Below, piece by piece: positions 52,362 to 62,336 of a stretch of 64,000 bases of DNA. The stretch is from CAYVXE01 sp964455375 (GTDB lineage: Bacteria; Zhuqueibacterota; Zhuqueibacteria; Oceanimicrobiales; Oceanimicrobiaceae): positions 1 to 64,000 of the forward strand of contig CAYVXE010000009.1 of assembly GCA_964455375.1 (NCBI GenBank), read 5' to 3'. The stretch's first letter is position 1. Each line of letters opens with the position of its first letter. Below the pieces are notes generated by a model. It made no database searches, was not told where the DNA came from, and was given only the letters and a program-made list of their open reading frames with translations. A program made the translations under genes and the position numbers.

Positions 52362-55300
52362 ATGAAAAAAATATCAATCGTCTACTTATTGTTTTGTTCC
52401 TCTTTGGTTATTCCAAATGCCGGGGCACAGGTGCTCAAGCCGAAAATAGATGCGATTAAGTTTCTTGTTTCCGGTCAGTCGGTTGTTAAAACCGGCAAAG
52501 GATCTGTGATTGTAGAACTGACTTTTAACCGGTTCATGAATCGAACAGTAGACCCTGTGGTTAAGTTTGGATTTCAGGAGCCCTTTAAACTATCCGTTCC
52601 GCCGAATGGGATGGGCTGGAAATCCGGTGTTCGCTGGCAGGGAATTTTTGAAATTACAGAGATGCTTCCGTCTCCCGATGATGGCGCCTATGTTTTTCAA
52701 ATTTACGGTGCTCAGGATACCACCGGGGTGTTAATGGATGCAACGTTAAGTACGGATCCACCCTTGAATACATCTCTATTTATTTGCCGCACAGGAGAAC
52801 TTAATTTAAGTACGGATACGTTGGATTTTGATACGTTGAAAGTCAATGCATCGAAAACGCTCGCGGTTACGTTTACGAATCCAGATACTGAGGATGTAAA
52901 AATTCAGAGTATTTCAGTGCCCACTCCGTTCCATCTGGTCAATAGTTTTTCAAATTTTATCGTTCCGGCAAATAGTAGGACGATCATTAATATAAGATTT
53001 ACACCACAAGAGCGAAGAGAGTTTAACGACGTTCTCACCATTGAGACGGATGACTGTGTTCAGAAAACGCATACGATTCAATTAAAAGGGTGGGGACGAG
53101 GTCCGAAAATTGCCTTGTTCCCCGGGAGTTCCTTAGATTTCGGCCATATTGACGTTGGCAGGGACACGAGTAAAACAATTAAGGTTACGAATGTGCCGGC
53201 AGAGAATGCCGGTCTTAGCGACAGACTTGTGGTAAATAATATTTCAACCAGCAATCCGGTTTACACTGTATTCCCTACATCCCTCGACATTGCGGCTGGA
53301 GTAACGAAAACGGTTACGGTGACCTTCACTCCAGATAACCCGCAATCCTACAATGGGTTTCTTTTAACATTTACTAATGATGATCTGAGTCAGGCTGCCA
53401 GGACGGTGGTTTTAAACGGGGATGCTACGGACCAGGTGCCGCCTCCGGCTATCACGAATTTATCCGTAACCTGGCCAGGAATTAGCGGCATCACCAACGG
53501 TAAGAATCTGGATATTTGCTGGGACAATCCCAATGATTTAAGCGGAATCTCTGAAATCTGGTGGAAATTTACAACGTCACCGGTGCCGCCGGTTGATGCA
53601 TCTGATACCACCGCGGCCGGTGGCCGCACTATCCTGACAAACGGTGATTCCTGTGCGAGCTTGAATTTGCACGACCGTTTGACGTCCGGAGTCTGGTATT
53701 GCTATCTCTGGGTTGTAGATGGAGCTGGTAATTCAGGTTGGCAAAATACGGTGCAGACGTCCTTTAGGTACGACGTCGTCGCTCCTGGAGTGGCAAGCAT
53801 TGTTTCACGATCCATCCCGGAGTCACAATGGTTTGGTGCAAATGACATTTTTCAATTAACCATAAATATCCCCGCTGAAAGCGGCAGTGACAGAAAAGAT
53901 GCGTCCGAAGTGCGGTGGAAATACAAACAATCTCCGGAAAATACCGATGACTACGACGGCAGATATTTCATTCAGGCTTCTGACCCGGACCCGCTGACGT
54001 TTACGGTTCCTTTTGCGGATTCCAGTTTATGCGGCGACAACACACTTTATTTTTGGCTGGCTGATTTGGCTGGAAATTCATCCCTGGAAAATGTGAACAG
54101 TACCGGATATCGGTTTGACATCTGCTCGGTTCCTTTCAGTGACATTCAGGTAACCTGGACCGGTTTTAATGGCTATACGAATGCTGATTCTTTACCTGTT
54201 TGCTGGCAGACACTTGGAGGTTCCACAAAGATCACTGAACTTTGGTGGAAGTTTACAAGGGAACCAATTCCACCAACAAGTCCTGCGGACACAACGGTTT
54301 TTGGCGGGCGGATTGTTGCGGATTCCGGAGTAGCATGTGCTAATCTCCGTATGGACGGCCGCTTGGTAACCGGATACTGGTATTGTTACGCCTGGCCGGT
54401 GTTTGCAAACGGCAACAATACAGCTTATCTTACGCCGGTGGTCACGGCTTTTACTTACGATGTCAACGCTCCGGGAAGGGCACAAATTTCAGCACGCAGC
54501 ATTCCTGAATCAGACTGGTTCAGTACTGAAGAATTTCAACTGGCCATAAAATTGCCCGCGGATGCCGGTAAAGGCTTCGAAGATGCTTCGGAGGTGCGAT
54601 GGAAATATCGGAGTAAACCGGTTACTGTTAGTGATTTTGATGCTAAATATAAAATTCAGGCTTCTGATAGTGATCCGCTAACCATCACAATTCCGTTTGC
54701 TGATGCCGCCTTGTGCGGCGACGATTCCGTCTTCTTCTGGCTGGCCGATTCTGCCGGGAACGTCAGTCTTGACGGCTTAAACAGTGCCCGTTATCGATTT
54801 GATATTTGTGCACCTGTAATAAAAAAGCCTGGTCCGGAGAAAGTTGCCACACTGGGTGTAGCATTCAAAGATACGGTCGTGGTCACAGATGATGCGGGCA
54901 TCGACTCGGTGTGGATTCGATACCGGTTCGGTGGTGCCGAGTCTGAACAATTTCTGAAATTATTGACCAGAATTGATGACGGTGATAGTTTCGTATTGGA
55001 AATTCCAAAAGCCGGGGTTACACGCCGGGGTATCGAATATAACGTTACGGCTGTGGATTTGTTGGGGAATGAAGCGCTGGGCCCCGTAGAGGCCAAACTT
55101 TGTGCCGGTGATGACAACGCGGTGTTCTGGATTCCGGTTAAAACAAGAGTTGGAGAAGAAGGAGATTCGCCCATCGATTCCGACGGAAATCCGGTGCCGT
55201 TGTTGTCTGGGGAAAATGCCGGAAACTACCAGCTAATTTCCGTGCCATATCATTTGGATTTTTCCGGTGTCATGTCCGTCCTGCAAGATGATCTTGGGTC

Positions 55301-56525
55301 GTATGACAAAACCTTGTGGCGCCTCTTTGATTATAAAACGGATAACGCTGACTCTGCAAGGTGGCTGGAGGGTCGCGACGCTAGGCCATTTATTCCCGGT
55401 CGTTCATTTTTTATTATTACGAAGCAGAAAAATATTGTCATTGATGGCGGGCCGGGGGTCACGCAGCGAACCGTCTGTCCGGACTCTGTTCGGGTTTATG
55501 ACGGCTGGAATCTCATCGCGACGCCGTTTAATTTTCCCATTGCAAAATCATCCCTCAAACTGATCAATGCCGATACGAGTTTAAACAAACTTAGTTTGCG
55601 TGCGTATGAAAATGGCTGGGTTCTCACCGATGTCATGCAGCCGTGGAAGGGGTACGCACTTTTTGTCACAAAGCCGAAGGCGCAGGCAGATGAAACCGCC
55701 ATGTATTTGCAGGTGCAACCGAAAGCGTCAGCAGGAAGACTTTCCAAAACCGTTGCCCAGAAAAATTCTGATGGCTGGCGAATCCGGATTTCAGCATCTG
55801 CCGGAACACTGTCTGATGAAGAAAATTGGGCTGGTGTGTCTAAAAATGCACGTTCTGGTTTTGATCAGTTTGAACTGGTTGAACCACCGGTCATTGGGAA
55901 TTATTTGCAGGTGTTGTTCCCCCGTCGCGACTGGATTCCGGAGGCAGAAGCTTTCAGCACTGACATTCAACCCGCAAATGAGACAAACCATGCCTGGACA
56001 TTTGAAGTAAACACGAATTTGGTTAAAACCGCCGTGAGTCTCTCCTTTGATTTTCAGGGTGATCTCCCGGGTAATGTTGAAATTTATTTAATTGATGCAT
56101 CACTAAAAACCGCACAGAATCTGCGTGAAAAAAGCAGCTATTCTTTTATCAGCGGAAAATTGGGCAGTCAAAAGACCTTGAAATTGATTGTCGGAAGTTT
56201 GGAATTTGCCAGTGTAGAAGCAGGTGCTAACGGTCTGATCCCACAGGAATTTGCGCTTTTGCAAAACTATCCGAATCCGTTCAATCCGGAGACGACCATT
56301 CGCTACAATCTGGTTGAGACTGCGACGGTAAAGCTGGAGATATTTGATCTGCTCGGTAGAAAAGTAGCGACCCTCGTGGACAATGAGGTACAAAATGCCG
56401 GTTTCTACACAGCGAGGTGGAACGGGCGAAATCAAATAGGTACGAAAGTGGCGTCCGGTGTTTATGTTTACAGAATTAAAGCCGGTAAAAAAACGGTATC
56501 CCGTAAAATGCTTCTGCTGAAGTAA
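52362..56525 (+). CDS. Giant secreted protein: ASH-like domains, duplicated Ig-like region and type IX-like sorting domain
   Basis: The start at 52362 (after GAGGAAG) gives a signal peptide (MKKISIVYLLFCSSLVIPNA, cleavage near GAQ) and 1387 residues. About residues 135-370 are two ASH-like (choice-of-anchor D) domains with LDFDTLKV and LDFGHIDVG. Then a unit of about 225 residues is repeated: each copy has SVTW or QVTW, WWKFT, YCY, YDV, RSIPES, EVRWKYK, and ends with YRFDIC. A third Ig-like part and a beta-rich region follow. The end has QNYPNPFNPETTIRYNL, with a C-terminal MLLLK. Its role is probably adhesion or surface display; no catalytic domain is seen. Confidence 0.85.
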   Translation: MKKISIVYLLFCSSLVIPNAGAQVLKPKIDAIKFLVSGQSVVKTGKGSVIVELTFNRFMNRTVDPVVKFGFQEPFKLSVPPNGMGWKSGVRWQGIFEITEMLPSPDDGAYVFQIYGAQDTTGVLMDATLSTDPPLNTSLFICRTGELNLSTDTLDFDTLKVNASKTLAVTFTNPDTEDVKIQSISVPTPFHLVNSFSNFIVPANSRTIINIRFTPQERREFNDVLTIETDDCVQKTHTIQLKGWGRGPKIALFPGSSLDFGHIDVGRDTSKTIKVTNVPAENAGLSDRLVVNNISTSNPVYTVFPTSLDIAAGVTKTVTVTFTPDNPQSYNGFLLTFTNDDLSQAARTVVLNGDATDQVPPPAITNLSVTWPGISGITNGKNLDICWDNPNDLSGISEIWWKFTTSPVPPVDASDTTAAGGRTILTNGDSCASLNLHDRLTSGVWYCYLWVVDGAGNSGWQNTVQTSFRYDVVAPGVASIVSRSIPESQWFGANDIFQLTINIPAESGSDRKDASEVRWKYKQSPENTDDYDGRYFIQASDPDPLTFTVPFADSSLCGDNTLYFWLADLAGNSSLENVNSTGYRFDICSVPFSDIQVTWTGFNGYTNADSLPVCWQTLGGSTKITELWWKFTREPIPPTSPADTTVFGGRIVADSGVACANLRMDGRLVTGYWYCYAWPVFANGNNTAYLTPVVTAFTYDVNAPGRAQISARSIPESDWFSTEEFQLAIKLPADAGKGFEDASEVRWKYRSKPVTVSDFDAKYKIQASDSDPLTITIPFADAALCGDDSVFFWLADSAGNVSLDGLNSARYRFDICAPVIKKPGPEKVATLGVAFKDTVVVTDDAGIDSVWIRYRFGGAESEQFLKLLTRIDDGDSFVLEIPKAGVTRRGIEYNVTAVDLLGNEALGPVEAKLCAGDDNAVFWIPVKTRVGEEGDSPIDSDGNPVPLLSGENAGNYQLISVPYHLDFSGVMSVLQDDLGSYDKTLWRLFDYKTDNADSARWLEGRDARPFIPGRSFFIITKQKNIVIDGGPGVTQRTVCPDSVRVYDGWNLIATPFNFPIAKSSLKLINADTSLNKLSLRAYENGWVLTDVMQPWKGYALFVTKPKAQADETAMYLQVQPKASAGRLSKTVAQKNSDGWRIRISASAGTLSDEENWAGVSKNARSGFDQFELVEPPVIGNYLQVLFPRRDWIPEAEAFSTDIQPANETNHAWTFEVNTNLVKTAVSLSFDFQGDLPGNVEIYLIDASLKTAQNLREKSSYSFISGKLGSQKTLKLIVGSLEFASVEAGANGLIPQEFALLQNYPNPFNPETTIRYNLVETATVKLEIFDLLGRKVATLVDNEVQNAGFYTARWNGRNQIGTKVASGVYVYRIKAGKKTVSRKMLLLK

Positions 56526-56555
56526 GAAAATGAAGGTGCACAAATTTCATAAAGG

Positions 56556-58181
56556 TTACCCGATCGTAGTATTCTCGACAATTTTTTGTTTGACGATAGT
56601 TGCTGATCGTCCATGACTGCCATTTGTGGATTTCCGGTAAAAAGGTGAAAATGCAGTGACGTTTTCAGGATCACCAAAAGTTTTGGTGACGTATTCATGA
56701 AAATGTTTGTGAAGCGTCATAAACGTTGTGACCTCCACAAATTTTCGAATCGAAAAGTGACCACCCCGGAAACTTTCCTTTAACGTCTTAAAAAGGAACT
56801 GTCGTCTTTTTTTGTGTTTTGTAAAGATGAAATATTTACAAATATTAAATAGTATTTTTGGCGTTTTCAGGGTTAAAAAAGGGTTGTTCTGTCTTAAGTG
56901 CGTGAGACCCTGCGTAAAATGTTGCACTGCTGTGATGACCCGCTTTGAGTAATTATCATAAGAATACAGCGCTCGTACAAGCCAATTGTAACCCTCTAAA
57001 ATCTCTTCTCGTGTCATAAGTTTAGGAATAAAATTCAGATCGTCGGAGCCATGTCCTTTGTATTGGTCATAATATTCCAACAACCGTCCCTCTTTCTGCA
57101 AACGGTAGTAAAGAGGTGTGGTTTCGATGGCGACTAAAATGCCTGCTGTGGTAAAAGGAATTCCCGCTTTCATCAAAAAGTCGAACTGTTCCTGAAAAAT
57201 GGCTTTATCGTCATGGTCAAAACCCACAATCATACCTGCGATAACCACGATATTGAAAGATTGGATTTTGTGCACGTCATCGATAATGGAGCCGTGTGTG
57301 TTTTGCCGCTTGTTTGTTTCCATCAGACTGGATGTTCTGGGCGACTCGATGCCGAGGAAAATATTTTCAAAATTCGCCTTTTGCATGAGAGCCAGCATTT
57401 CATCTTTTTGAGCCAGATTCAAAGTCGCTTCACAGGCAAATGTGATGGGATAATTGTTCTTTTTACAGAAATGAACCAATTCACAGGTCAGCTCCTTGGC
57501 AAATTTTGTATTTGCTATATAATTGGCATCGCTGAATTGCACGTACTTTACACCCAGTTTGTGCAGGGTGTCTATTTCGGTCATGACCTGTTCGATTGAT
57601 TTGCTGCGAGGAATTCGTCCATCCGTAATGATGATGTCGCAGAATTCACAGTCAAACGGGCAGCCGCGGGTTGTTTGAACGTAGAATGATTGATAGGCGG
57701 TGACATCGAATTTATCAAAAGCCGGCACTGGTGAGTCTGCCATGTTCACCTTTTCATCCTGCCTGTAATAATCCTTATGGCGGCCTTTCCTGAAATCGGT
57801 TAGAAATTCCGGCCAGATGTACTCGCATTCACCTGAGATAACCGTTTCAAAGTGTGATCTGACTTTGTCCGGACAAAGAGAAGCGTAGGGTCCGCCAAGG
57901 ATAACATATTTGCCTCTTCTCCTGAATTCTTCGGCGATTTTATAGGCTCTTTGTATCTGCACATTGAAGGCCGTCAAGGCAATGAGGTCTGCGTCTGTAT
58001 CGAAATCTATGTCCTCTATTTCTTCATCGAAAATTTCTATTTCCCAGTCTAATGGGGTTAGAGCTACTGCTGTGGCCAGCCCAAGTGGGGCGAAAGCGGT
58101 CTTCACGCCGGTAATATCTCGTATGCCGCGAAAACTCCACAGAGTGTCCGGGAACAGTGGATTTATGTAGGCGATCTTCAT
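56556..58181 (-). CDS. B12-binding domain radical SAM protein
   Basis: This 541-aa protein has an N-terminal cobalamin-binding-like Rossmann domain (about residues 1-140; FNVQIQRAYKIAEEFRRRG and VILGGPYAS, with no DXHXXG cobalamin motif), and a radical SAM core with the cluster motif CPFDCEFC (about residue 180) and the glycine-rich FLGIESPR. The C-terminal part (about 400-541) is hydrophobic-rich and basic, as in the DUF4070-containing branch. Such enzymes methylate or rearrange unactivated carbons, for instance in lipid or cofactor making. The substrate is not evident. The gene is alone on the minus strand. Confidence 0.9.
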   Translation of the reverse strand: MKIAYINPLFPDTLWSFRGIRDITGVKTAFAPLGLATAVALTPLDWEIEIFDEEIEDIDFDTDADLIALTAFNVQIQRAYKIAEEFRRRGKYVILGGPYASLCPDKVRSHFETVISGECEYIWPEFLTDFRKGRHKDYYRQDEKVNMADSPVPAFDKFDVTAYQSFYVQTTRGCPFDCEFCDIIITDGRIPRSKSIEQVMTEIDTLHKLGVKYVQFSDANYIANTKFAKELTCELVHFCKKNNYPITFACEATLNLAQKDEMLALMQKANFENIFLGIESPRTSSLMETNKRQNTHGSIIDDVHKIQSFNIVVIAGMIVGFDHDDKAIFQEQFDFLMKAGIPFTTAGILVAIETTPLYYRLQKEGRLLEYYDQYKGHGSDDLNFIPKLMTREEILEGYNWLVRALYSYDNYSKRVITAVQHFTQGLTHLRQNNPFLTLKTPKILFNICKYFIFTKHKKRRQFLFKTLKESFRGGHFSIRKFVEVTTFMTLHKHFHEYVTKTFGDPENVTAFSPFYRKSTNGSHGRSATIVKQKIVENTTIG

Positions 58182-58370
58182 TGTTCATACCTTTTGTTAA
58201 AATTTAGGCAGCGGCTATAGTTTCTAAAGGGTAAGGTTTCGAAAACTTAAAATTCATGATTTAAAGTTATTAGTAGTAACAATTAAATCGTTGCAAATAT
58301 TGCAAACCTGTATAGCTACGCCCATGGGACAATGGTGAATTGACCATTAAGGAAATTGAAGCCAATAAAA

Positions 58371-58405
58371 TGGCTGCCAATGTCAACAGTTGACAGCCTT
58401 CTTTT
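58371..58405 (-). terminator. Likely terminator of the DUF4412-like gene
   Basis: On the minus strand, GGCTGTCAA pairs with TTGACA and CAGCC around a three-base loop with a small bulge, followed by ATTTTATT. It starts about 30 bases after the stop codon. The rest of 58182-58433 holds nothing else recognised. Confidence 0.55.
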
Positions 58406-58433
58406 ATTGACAGTTGAGCGGTGCCTGGTTACG

Positions 58434-59489
58434 TTAGTTTTTTCTCTTCTCCAGTTTATATTTTACAGGAACCGTAAACAAGTCAGCGCTTAGAGGAGAT
58501 GTTTCAAATACACTAATTTCACTGGTTGTTTCAAGCAAATCATTCGGCGAGCCATTTGGTTTCTTCTTTTTCCGGCCAAATTTTTTAAAGAGCCCACCCA
58601 TGGATGTAGGAATTTCGCTGTTTTGTTCGTCATCCTTTTTCATCTGCTGCGACGGTTCACCCCAGGTTGCAAATACAGTATGTGAGCGTAGCGGGACGCC
58701 GTTTAATTTCTTACCTTCTTCCTGCATTTTTGTCATGGCCGCACCCAGCGCCGGGTTGCTCTGCATCACTTTCGACAAGATATTTGCCAGACCACCTTTC
58801 TGCGGATTCATCCCTAATTTATCTGCTAATTTGAGATGAAATTCTTTTAATTCTTCATCACCTTTAATATCCTTACAGAGCATTTGCGTCGATGTGACTT
58901 TGAGCCCGCCCTTAGCCTTTTGTTCCTCCTGATTCTCCTGGTCGCCTTCGGCTTTTTCCGTAGCTTCGACTTCCAAATTCATTTTCAGAATGACTTTTTC
59001 TGTAGGATGCCCGGCGATGGTTTCTTTGTCTCCGGGAGTTTCCACATCCACTTTGAAATCCCATTTGACCTCAGGCGCGGTTTCATCATTTCCGCCTTTA
59101 TCCGACGTTTGTTCGCCTGTCTGGTACGAGTTTAATTGTTCCATGGCTTTTGCCAGCATTTCCTTCCATTCGTCAAATGTCATCTGAGAGTATTTTTTCT
59201 TCTTGTGACGGATATGAATGAAAAGTTCACGGTCAAGATCGATGATGTCGGATTCCTTTACTTTTTTTCCTTTCTTGTCGAGTTTGTCAGTGCGGAGAAT
59301 GTTGCCTTTCAGATAAGTTACTGTGTATTGGGGTTTTTCGGCCCCCATAATTTTCATAATGGTTCCTAAGCTGCCCTTAAAATCCATTTTGGTCATGGAT
59401 TTCTGTTTAACATCTCCATAAACAAAGGTTGTAAAGAAAATCACAATCAGGGTAATGAATAAGCCCTGGTATTTTTTTTGTCTAATCAT
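58434..59489 (-). CDS. Exported DUF4412-like protein
   Basis: This 351-aa protein begins with a signal peptide (IRQKKYQGLFITLIVIFFTT, cleavage near VYG) after an ideal GAGGAGG ribosome-binding site. The body has the DUF4412 outline: LKGNILRTDKLDK, IDLDRELFIHIRHKKKKYSQM and HPTEKVILKMNLEVE, which is a beta-structured periplasmic domain. A charged Lys/Glu-rich insert (about residues 170-195) and a basic segment (KKFGRKKKKPNG) are unusual. A role in lipid or ligand binding is possible. The DPP IV gene lies 41 bases upstream on the same strand, so they may share an mRNA. Confidence 0.7.
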   Translation of the reverse strand: MIRQKKYQGLFITLIVIFFTTFVYGDVKQKSMTKMDFKGSLGTIMKIMGAEKPQYTVTYLKGNILRTDKLDKKGKKVKESDIIDLDRELFIHIRHKKKKYSQMTFDEWKEMLAKAMEQLNSYQTGEQTSDKGGNDETAPEVKWDFKVDVETPGDKETIAGHPTEKVILKMNLEVEATEKAEGDQENQEEQKAKGGLKVTSTQMLCKDIKGDEELKEFHLKLADKLGMNPQKGGLANILSKVMQSNPALGAAMTKMQEEGKKLNGVPLRSHTVFATWGEPSQQMKKDDEQNSEIPTSMGGLFKKFGRKKKKPNGSPNDLLETTSEISVFETSPLSADLFTVPVKYKLEKRKN

Positions 59490-59530
59490 ATAAACCTCCT
59501 CAGGTTGATTTGTGTGATTTATAATTAGCG

Positions 59531-61840
59531 TTACAGATTCTTTTCAATGAAATTCGTTATTGTGGTGAATAGATGCAAGTACGTTTTTGGATTTTTTGTG
59601 CCGATCATGCCGTGATTTCCACCGGGATAAAGCATCAGTTGGAACTGCTTGTTTGCTTTCTCCAGGGCTGTGACCATGTGTATGGTATGTTGAAAATGGA
59701 CATTGTCGTCAAGCGTACCTTGAATGATCAGCAGTTTTTGGCTGCTACTCATTTGGTTTGCAAAATTCGCGGGGTTCGATTCTTTGTAACCCGCTTCGTT
59801 CTTCTGCGGGGTTGACATGTAACGTTCGGTGTAAATGGTGTCGTAGAGTCTCCAGTCAACGCCGGGAGCTACGGCTACACCGAGCTTAACCGTATTTGGT
59901 CCATCGTATTTTAACAAAGAAACCAATGTGTTGTACCCACCGTAACTCCATCCCCAAATAGCGATACGAGCTGCATCGATGTAAGGCAATTGCGCCCAGT
60001 GTTTTGCTGCCGCAATTTGGTCGAGCGGTTCCACGGTGCCCATTTTTTTGTAAAGCGTACTTGCAAATGCTTTGCCGTAACCGGCGGCGCCGCGGTTGTC
60101 TACGCAAGCGACGATAATATGCTTTTCCTGTGCAAGATATTGATGCCAGAGATGAAATGAGCCGCTCCACCGGTCGGTAACCTGTTGCGCACCCGGACCA
60201 CCGTACGTGTAAATGAGCAGCGGATATTTCTTGCCCGGATCAAAATCGGTGGGTTTTATCATGTAGGCATGTAGCATGGTCCCATCTGCACCACGCAGTT
60301 GCAGGAATTCCGTTTCCGGAAGGTCATATGCCTGGATGGTTTTTTTTAGGGCGTCGTTATTTTCCAACACTTTTACGGCGGAACCATCACTTTTGTCTAA
60401 TAGTGTCGTTGTGGGGATTTCTCTATTGGAAAATGTGTCGATAAAGTAGTGCAGGTCTCCGGACATGTTTATGCTGTGCCAGCCTGGATCCTGTGTCACT
60501 TTTACCGGTGCGGCGCCGTTGGCGGTCAATAGCGGTGTATGGTATAAATGCCGTTCAGCCGGATTTTCTGCGGTGGCTGTAAAATAAACATTTTGGTCAG
60601 CATCTACACCCTGAAATGCCGTCACCTTCCAGTTTCCCTTGGTGATCTGACGGACGAATTCCCCGTTGTTTTTATAAAGATAAAGATGGTTAAAACCATC
60701 CCGTTCGCTTTGCCAGATGAAATGTTCGTCATCATCGAGAAATGTGATTTTGCTGTCTGTCTTCCCCATGTTTGACACCTCGAGCCAGGTATCCTCTTTT
60801 TCTGTCAGAATCGTCTTTATCGCCTTCTTTTTGGGGTCACCGTAAAGCAAGTCGAGTACATTCTGGTCACGATTAAGCCGGAACATCCAGACGTAATGTT
60901 TACCGTCGATTTCAGGTGTCCAACCCATGCGTGGAATATATTGAAAATCATCGCTTTGTTTATCCCAGGTTTGTGTTTTGAAGAACTTCGTCTTCGTATT
61001 GGAGACCTCGATCACACCGACTTCAATTTTACTGTTTGCTTCCCCCGGTAAAGGGAATCTGAATTTGGTCAATTCCGGTTTTAAACCCCGAAGATCCGCC
61101 ATGACGAATTCGTTGGTCTCGGATTCGTCCAACTTGTAAAATGCGATGTATTTACTGTCGGGGCTCCAAGACCACCCATCCCGCAGGAAAAACTCCTCTT
61201 CATAGACCCAATCGGAGGTGCCGTTGATAATTTTTCCTGGCGAACCGTCTTTGGTTAGTTGCGTCTCTTTCATGTTTTTTAATTCCACGAGGAACAAATT
61301 GCGGTTGCGGACAAATGCTGCATATTTCTCATCCGGGCTGATTTTAGCGAACATCTGGTAACCGTCGTCCCGCTTAGCGAGCGGAGTCAATTTTTCGGTA
61401 TCGAAATCATAAATGTAGTAGTAACCTTTTGTGTTTCTCCGCCAGACACGGGCGGAATCGGTGTAGATAAGAAGCTTTTTTCGGTCTTTGGTGAATGTGT
61501 AATCCTGGATCTTGATTAAACGGTCGACATCTGCGGCATGTAACTTGTTTCCGTCTAAGATTAATTTTTGCTCGTTTTTTTCCAGGTCAAAACTCATTAA
61601 GTTGGTTGCCTTGGTGGCCGTGTCCAGTTTCGTAAACGTGATGACGGGACCCCTGGCAGCCCACTTGCCGCCCCGAAACCGTTTCCCGCGAAATTTTTTG
61701 GCGGCCCAGATATCCTGTAATGTTAAGGTTGGTTTGCTTTCCTGGGCGAGAACCACAGAAGAAGAAAGGCTGATGGAAAAAAGATAAATGATGCATAAAA
61801 ACCACGTGTTCCGTTTCAAATAGCGTATTGTCGCACTCAA
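59531..61840 (-). CDS. Dipeptidyl peptidase IV (S9 family)
   Basis: This 769-aa enzyme cuts X-Pro dipeptides from N-termini in the periplasm. The start is TTG at 61840, with GGAGGG at a good distance, giving a signal peptide (cleavage near VLAQ). An N-terminal eight-bladed propeller carries the double-Glu motif in DWVYEEEF. The C-terminal alpha/beta hydrolase has the nucleophile S632 in GWSYGGYN, the Asp segment GTLDDNVHFQ, and the His in GGNHGM. Length and motifs match DPP IV of Bacteroidetes-type bacteria. It likely serves peptide use. Confidence 0.95.
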   Translation of the reverse strand: MSATIRYLKRNTWFLCIIYLFSISLSSSVVLAQESKPTLTLQDIWAAKKFRGKRFRGGKWAARGPVITFTKLDTATKATNLMSFDLEKNEQKLILDGNKLHAADVDRLIKIQDYTFTKDRKKLLIYTDSARVWRRNTKGYYYIYDFDTEKLTPLAKRDDGYQMFAKISPDEKYAAFVRNRNLFLVELKNMKETQLTKDGSPGKIINGTSDWVYEEEFFLRDGWSWSPDSKYIAFYKLDESETNEFVMADLRGLKPELTKFRFPLPGEANSKIEVGVIEVSNTKTKFFKTQTWDKQSDDFQYIPRMGWTPEIDGKHYVWMFRLNRDQNVLDLLYGDPKKKAIKTILTEKEDTWLEVSNMGKTDSKITFLDDDEHFIWQSERDGFNHLYLYKNNGEFVRQITKGNWKVTAFQGVDADQNVYFTATAENPAERHLYHTPLLTANGAAPVKVTQDPGWHSINMSGDLHYFIDTFSNREIPTTTLLDKSDGSAVKVLENNDALKKTIQAYDLPETEFLQLRGADGTMLHAYMIKPTDFDPGKKYPLLIYTYGGPGAQQVTDRWSGSFHLWHQYLAQEKHIIVACVDNRGAAGYGKAFASTLYKKMGTVEPLDQIAAAKHWAQLPYIDAARIAIWGWSYGGYNTLVSLLKYDGPNTVKLGVAVAPGVDWRLYDTIYTERYMSTPQKNEAGYKESNPANFANQMSSSQKLLIIQGTLDDNVHFQHTIHMVTALEKANKQFQLMLYPGGNHGMIGTKNPKTYLHLFTTITNFIEKNL

Positions 61841-62165
61841 TTTTCCCTCCAGGTAGTTTTTGTGAAGATAATAGTAAGAATGAAAATGGAAAAGAAGGTA
61901 AAAAATCGTTTAATGATTTTCATGACGAATAATGTAACATTTTCGTTTTAATCATTCAATGTAAATTTTAAGTATTTGAAAAAAATCGTCATCATGTTTT
62001 CCGTGATTTTCTTGTTTCACGATTTGAAGAAGATCGCCTTTTCGGCACGTTGACCGACCTGAAAATTGAAACGTCGCAGAAGTAAAACAGGCGTAAATTA
62101 AAATCAATCACTAACTAACCTGATTAATTCACAAATCTCTGATTTTTTTCAGTTGCTTCCGCTGA

Positions 62166-62273
62166 ATTGTCATTTCGAGTCAGGCGCAGGCCTGACGAGA
62201 AATCTATAACTGCAACGATTCCTGCAAATAAAGATTTCTCATCCGGCAAAAAACGCGGATTGGAAATGACAAT
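62166..62273. repeat. Intergenic inverted-repeat element (REP/MITE-like)
   Basis: ATTGTCATTTC (62166-62176) and GAAATGACAAT (62263-62273) are perfect inverted ends. Inside, GAGAAATCT (62197-62205) pairs with AGATTTCTC (62232-62240), and GTCAGGC/GCCTGAC (62179-62185 and 62190-62196) forms its own hairpin. Repeats with TGTCATTTCGAG-type ends are widespread in related genomes. The rest of 61841-62336 (AT-rich) shows nothing more. Confidence 0.85.
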
Positions 62274-62336
62274 CCTAATTGGCATCTTTACAATACCTTG
62301 TCCGGTCATTATACTCAGGTTTGTGCATTATTCAGG

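Noticed and set aside
58331..58348. AATGGT/ACCATT inverted repeat
   Set aside because: Only 6 bp with no T-run and no gene that it could control.
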